64,000 nucleotides of DNA from Heterobilharzia americana (taxonomy: Eukaryota > Platyhelminthes > Trematoda > Strigeidida > Schistosomatidae): positions 99,628,701 through 99,692,700 of the forward strand of contig OX104134.1 in NCBI GenBank assembly GCA_944470555.2. The letters are read 5' to 3'. Positions 59,701 through 64,000 of the stretch are shown here, piece by piece (within the stretch, counting starts at the first letter, position 1; each line of letters begins with the position of its first letter). Under the pieces are notes generated by a model, which worked only from the letters and a program-made list of their open reading frames with translations, was not told the origin of the DNA and searched no databases. A program made the translations under genes and the position numbers.

Positions 59701-60341
59701 GATCTTTCTCCGTAGGAGAAGTTGGAGAACCTTTTGACCATCTTGGTTCCTACTCACTGAATCGATTCAAATATTTCACCTTTACACTTGAAACAAGTTC
59801 TCACTGGCTGAATCTCGTAGTCCAATTATTTTTCGCAGATAATGAACATAAGACTTGAAGCATTTTATAATCAAAGCTCTAGAATGCCTTTCAAAACAAC
59901 ACAGGATTCGGAAGCCTATGGCAGCGGACACTCATAAGCTTGCTGGCTTTTCAAGGTCATGGTTGATTGTTACCTAGATCACTTCGTTCAGCCACTGTCG
60001 TTATTCAAGTGCTCTCGTGGGTTTCTTTGGTCTGTTCTCATGAATTCGCTCTTGTTGTGCAGGAAGAGAAATGCACCTAAAATAGCACTTTGAGCCACTT
60101 CACTCCTTACTGGTTTCCACGATGATGAGGCATCAGGAATTACTCATTTATGCTTTCCTTGCGAAACATTGCTTTTTGATAATCCCTGTGAGATAGTGAA
60201 CTGAATACGTTAAAGGAATAGGAAATCACTGATGGAGAAGATATTTATAATTGGACTTAGGTATATGCAGGGAATTTGTTTGCATGTGTACCCCTAACCA
60301 TTCGAATCATTTAAACCGCGAAAAGCTGCACATTGGTCAGG
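56721..60341. other. Upstream of SUMO: dispersed-repeat-like DNA, no gene recognised
   Basis: 57100-58560 has the mixed composition of a dispersed repeat with short frames on both strands (57122-57379, 57561-57761, 58176-58376), none recognised. 58560-60340 is AT-rich and looks intergenic. I see no convincing TATA box near the SUMO start; an ATTGG (inverted CCAAT) lies at 60332-60336. Confidence 0.45.
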
Positions 60342-60765
60342 ATGGTTGATACTGTTAATAAGGTATGATCGTGGTCTGAGTACTTTTTGTATTTCTTTTG
60401 TGTGGTGGTTATCAAGCTGTGTTTCATACTTAGGATATTACTTCGGAGCACATTAATATCAAAGTTCAGGGGCAAGAAGGCTCAATCATTCACTTCAAGA
60501 TAAAGAAGAATACTCCTTTAAGGAAGCTTATGATGGCTTACTGTGAAAGGCTGGTTAGCACTAATTATGTACAAACAATATTTGTTTCAGGGCTTGAAGC
60601 AGCCTAGTGTGAGGTTCATTTTTGATGGGAATAATGTACATGATACTGACACGCCTGCTTCGGTGGGTTTGGTTTTTGACCAAATGTATATATAATTCTT
60701 TTCAGCTGGAGATGGAAGAGAACGACACTATTGAAGTCTTTCAAACACAAACAGGTGGATCATAA
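60342..60765 (+). CDS. SUMO: SUMO (SMT3-like) ubiquitin-like modifier, four exons
   Basis: SUMO is joined to lysines of target proteins by an E1-E2-E3 cascade and changes their location and interactions, mostly in the nucleus. Exons: 60342-60362 (MVDTVNK), 60434-60553, 60591-60662 and 60706-60765; all joins are phase 0. The introns are GT-AG and only 71, 37 and 43 bases long. The 90-residue product has [61 protein letters not shown] and TQTGG in SUMO order. It ends GG followed by one Ser, so a SUMO protease must remove that residue to expose the diglycine. The sequence is closer to SUMO-2/3 types than to ubiquitin. No stop or frameshift is present, so it looks functional. It is the only intact host gene I can defend here. 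Confidence 0.95.
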
Positions 60766-61004
60766 ATATAAGATTAAAATTCAGAACTATATACACTTTG
60801 TTGTACGCCAATATTTGAGCATATACCTGAATATTTACATAAACAGCGAAATATTCATGAATTTTTCTACTGTGCATTTGCTTTGTTCAATATTACTATG
60901 ATCTTCGAAGATGTTGCATTCTTGCTTATACTGATTATGTAAGCCCCACTATGGTTTTAGGTCCGATAAGATAATTAGTTGATTACTTGCATTGGGCTAG
61001 TTGT

Positions 61005-61010
61005 AATAAA
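61005..61010 (+). terminator. Possible polyadenylation signal of SUMO
   Basis: AATAAA lies 240 bases after the SUMO stop codon. It is the first canonical hexamer I see on this strand. Position is plausible for a short 3' UTR. Confidence 0.45.
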
Positions 61011-63831
61011 TTTTACGCACTTTACTTTTCTGGATATATAAAACAGTTGACTCTAAAAAGCATATCGCTTGCTTAGTAGCTTCAGTTTTCACCTAAATGT
61101 ATTTGTTCGTTGTTTTGCGTCAAGTTTCCACCCTTTTCATTATACTAGCCCCCAAAACCTAGGTCAAAAGCCATGTGCATGCAGCAGGCTTACAAATGGG
61201 ACGTGGCTGTGTTTCCTCCTGGTGGATGGTTCGCCAAAGATCTTATTCGCCCTTTCAGTCGAGCGCGACTGTTGCTCTTATTCGTCGAACCTAACATATT
61301 ACGAAAAGTTTATCGGCCTCAAAGGAGGTTATTGCAGATCGTAGTCAGTTGACGTTTAGTGGTAGATATGTTTGATAAAGGCAGTATCAATCTCGTATAT
61401 CTGCTTACATGCTAGATGAGTTTACTATGAGGTTGTATCTTTTCTCTGAAGACTTGTTCATGGCTTCATAGGCCTCAGTCTCCGTAAGTGCTTGTGTCAT
61501 TATAATTAAGGTTGGTGTTTGGTAAGTATTGGTTTGTAAGTTGGAGCATGATTTTATCTTACAAGTATGTGCACATACTTGGCTTAGACACTTCGTCACA
61601 AGTCCTTTATTCCTAGGCTTGTTTTGTCAAATATGGCTCTGTTCTTTGATACCCCTGAATGTTGACAAATAAGTACGTCCAGTTTATAAGGCTATGCATA
61701 AGAGAAATACGGAGTTGATTTCAAATCAAACGAACACTAGATAAGGAGACACGTGTCTATCTTACTTGGCTTAGTAGTTGTTTGCGAGACCTGACCGTGT
61801 TATAACGAGTTATTAGCCAGCTGACTCGGCTTAGTGAATAGTAGAACAGTGTGAGATCAGTTATCTAGTAAAAAGTTGAGAGTTAGATGTGTGAACAGAG
61901 ATGTCTCTTTTTCTTGTTCGTCTGGACGGTTGCACTGTTGATACCTTTCTACCCAAACACTTCGTTATGTTAACGCTAATAAGACTTATTTTCTATCAAC
62001 TAATTGGTATCCATTCTCGGATGACTTCACTCTCCCGCCTGCAGTAGAGGTGTTCTTCTGGAGACAGCATCTTTTCTACTTCATGGGGATTATCCGTTGT
62101 AATAATATCTTGGTTCCTGTAAAGCGCATAACCGACATACCTGTTGAGTGAAAATAGAGTCTCCTGATTTTCTTGTACTAAATGTTAGGGGACGTTTCTA
62201 GCCCCTAACATACAAATTGCTGCTTTAGGATTGGTTTGCATCGACTTACTGTTCACTTGTTGCTGAAGTGAGTGGTCCCATTAGCCACTTCTCTAGCACG
62301 TGTAGTCGATCGGTGGCTGGCGAGTACTAGGCACGCACACAGGTTTGTTTATATTTTATGATTTATGTAATTTACTACAGGTGATTTATCCAATTACCTG
62401 CTGATGACTAGAATGCATCTGAAGTGATTCAGTTGGTGGGGTTCTGGACTTTTATCAGCTGAGGTGGTTGAGATATGGTGGCACCTTAGTGCCGTTTGTG
62501 TGGAAACTGTCAGCTGTATTATTTGAAAGAAGTCTCAAGTGGTGATATGAATTTGCTTCTGTGGCTAGCAGTTGGGATATTTTGATGGTTAAGATTCTGA
62601 AGAGATTGGATGTTCGTACTTGTCATGGCGGTACGAAACAAGAGTTGTGTATAAGGGACGATCATGTGATATGTGTCATTCTTTCTAAGAGTATGTTGGT
62701 GTTTTCAGTAGTGTTTGTTGCTTGGATTGTTCAGATGTGACAGGATAAAAAATGATCAGGTGGGTGCTGGAATACAATGAAACTTGCAAATATTTCTGGT
62801 GAACAGGAAGAAATTTAACTGGTGTAAAAGAACAGTTCAACGTTGAACTTCATACTAAAACTCAGTGCTTTCATTTGCCATAGATCGCAGCAAAAGAGGG
62901 CAGTGGAGGTAGTGAGCGTCGAGGCAGGAATATCGATGAAAAGTGGTTAGAGATTCAAAGAGACAGCAAATTTATAAATGGTTATTTATAAAAGAACTGA
63001 TGGAATGTGTTTAGGTAGACTAACTGAGGATCCCATAAGTTGTATTGAGCTGATACTGGGAAGGCAACTATACTGTATAATATTGAATATAGGGCATTCC
63101 AAGTTACTAGCCATATGCTTCACTTTATCATGACGGTTGGAGATCTCGAAAGTGCGCATCTTGATTTAACTTGACTTTTTGACTTTGGAAAAACTGTCGA
63201 ATCTTGAGTAGAATAATTTGTGGATGACTTATGTTACAATAGTGAAACTTGGGCACTACGGTAGGTTGTAATTCCATTTTAGTCTGTTTGTTAGAAATGT
63301 CACAGTGAAACAGTATCCTTTACCGGATAGTGTTTCGGACGTAATTTATTTTTTGTTTGAATTAAGTCAAGTAAGCTGGTACCTGACTTGGAACTACGGT
63401 CGCTTACTTTGAAGCCTGGTGGTTATTTAATAGCTTAATACAAAGGCATACTCACACGGATTCAAATTTTTAAAACTTGATAGGGTTCTGTAGTTGGTTT
63501 CCTTGCTTTACTATTAGCTTGAGTTCTCTCCTGCAAGCTTTCAACCTTATTGTAGGTATCATCCTTCGTGTTACTTCGTAAGGAATTAGGCTTCGTGGCT
63601 CCTTCATTGGTGTTGATAAAAATTATTGATTCTGATGAGACCAGTATGTGGAATTCCCTAACTCTTAATAAAAGTAAGTACTCTTTACTTACTTCGCTTT
63701 CAAACATTTCAACGATAAGGATAGCTTTAACTGTTCTACAAGTTTATATAAATCCATTCTTTGACAGCTTAAGAATTCCAAATATTTTTGCCAAGCTTCA
63801 TTTGTTCATTCTCTTATACACTTGTGTATAC
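61011..63831. other. Downstream of SUMO: no gene recognised
   Basis: AT-rich DNA. A 59-codon ATG frame (61173-61352) and an exon-like stretch (62884-62991, after the acceptor TTTGCCATAG, encoding a Gly/Arg-rich start and ending FINGYL) are the only protein-like pieces. Neither is recognised. A short inverted repeat at 62183-62210 is listed separately. Confidence 0.45.
62183..62210. repeat. Perfect 9-bp inverted repeat (hairpin)
   Basis: TGTTAGGGG and CCCCTAACA flank a 10-base spacer. No T-run or gene end is next to it, so no function is assigned. Confidence 0.8.
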
Positions 63832-64000
63832 CTTTATTTTTTATTATTATTAGTCCTTTGGGTTCCTAATGGAAAATAGGGCTTCAGTAGCACGTCTCCA
63901 GTGAACTCTGTTCTCTGAATCTTTTCAACCTGGCTCCACGACAGCCCACAAGCTCTCATTTCCTCCTCGCACCATCTCCTCCATGTCACCCTCAGCTTGG
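63832..64000 (-). mobile_element. TAA-tailed EN/RT retroelement, 3' end running off the window
   Basis: A TTATTATTATTAG tract (complement of the TAA tail) is followed by the family's 3' end on the minus strand, including complement of a TTCCATTAGGAACCC-like stretch and the Leu-rich C-terminus. It matches the ends at 4612 and 8208. The body lies beyond 64000. Confidence 0.85.

Noticed and set aside
61173..61352. 59-codon ATG frame with natural-looking composition
   Set aside because: No known motif, no splice or promoter evidence; length is within chance expectation.
1..64000. CRISPR arrays, bacterial operons, rRNA genes
   Set aside because: No regularly spaced direct repeats with unique spacers, no bacterial gene layout and no rRNA-like sequence seen; the content is eukaryotic transposon DNA.

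Overview
The window looks like repeat-rich DNA from a blood fluke (Schistosoma or a close relative). The evidence is the repeat set: TAA-tailed endonuclease/reverse-transcriptase elements, RTE (SR2-type) and CR1 (SR1/Perere-type) non-LTR elements, Penelope-like fragments, a Gypsy element of the CsRn1/Boudicca kind with a CHCC gag motif, and short tRNA-like SINEs with decayed hammerhead ribozyme cores (the Smalpha family of schistosomes). The one clear host gene also has the very short introns typical of schistosome genes. Species cannot be told from sequence alone, and all family names come from reading protein motifs, not from a database search.

Layout. 1-8.2 kb: a nest of broken non-LTR retroelements, including an asymmetric inverted duplication (1597-4548 against 5468-6809) and two long TA microsatellites. 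8.2-10 kb: AT-rich, nothing recognised. About 10-14 kb: a decayed CR1-like element on the minus strand. 12.52-37.14 kb: a nearly perfect 12.3-kb tandem duplication. Each copy holds part of the CR1 element, AT-rich DNA with a few exon-like stretches, a Penelope-like fragment, a 3.4-kb degenerate 4-bp (TAGT-like) array invaded by SINEs and a retroelement 3' end, and 1.8 kb of unrecognised sequence. 38.0-50.6 kb: a large palindrome with two almost identical 4.0-kb arms around a 4.6-kb loop that carries the broken Gypsy element. 50.6-57 kb: unrecognised sequence, a SINE remnant and minus-strand CR1 and Penelope-like fragments. 60.34-60.77 kb: a complete four-exon SUMO gene. The window ends inside another TAA-tailed retroelement.

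Function. Apart from the SUMO gene, every recognised coding sequence is a dead transposon fragment with stops and frameshifts. The striking feature is architecture: one tandem and two inverted segmental duplications within 64 kb, with very little divergence in the tandem pair and the large palindrome. This means either recent amplification with gene conversion or an assembly problem. The palindrome arms and the adjoining 23.0-24.8 and 37.1-38.0 kb blocks match nothing I can name and are the best place to look for something undescribed.
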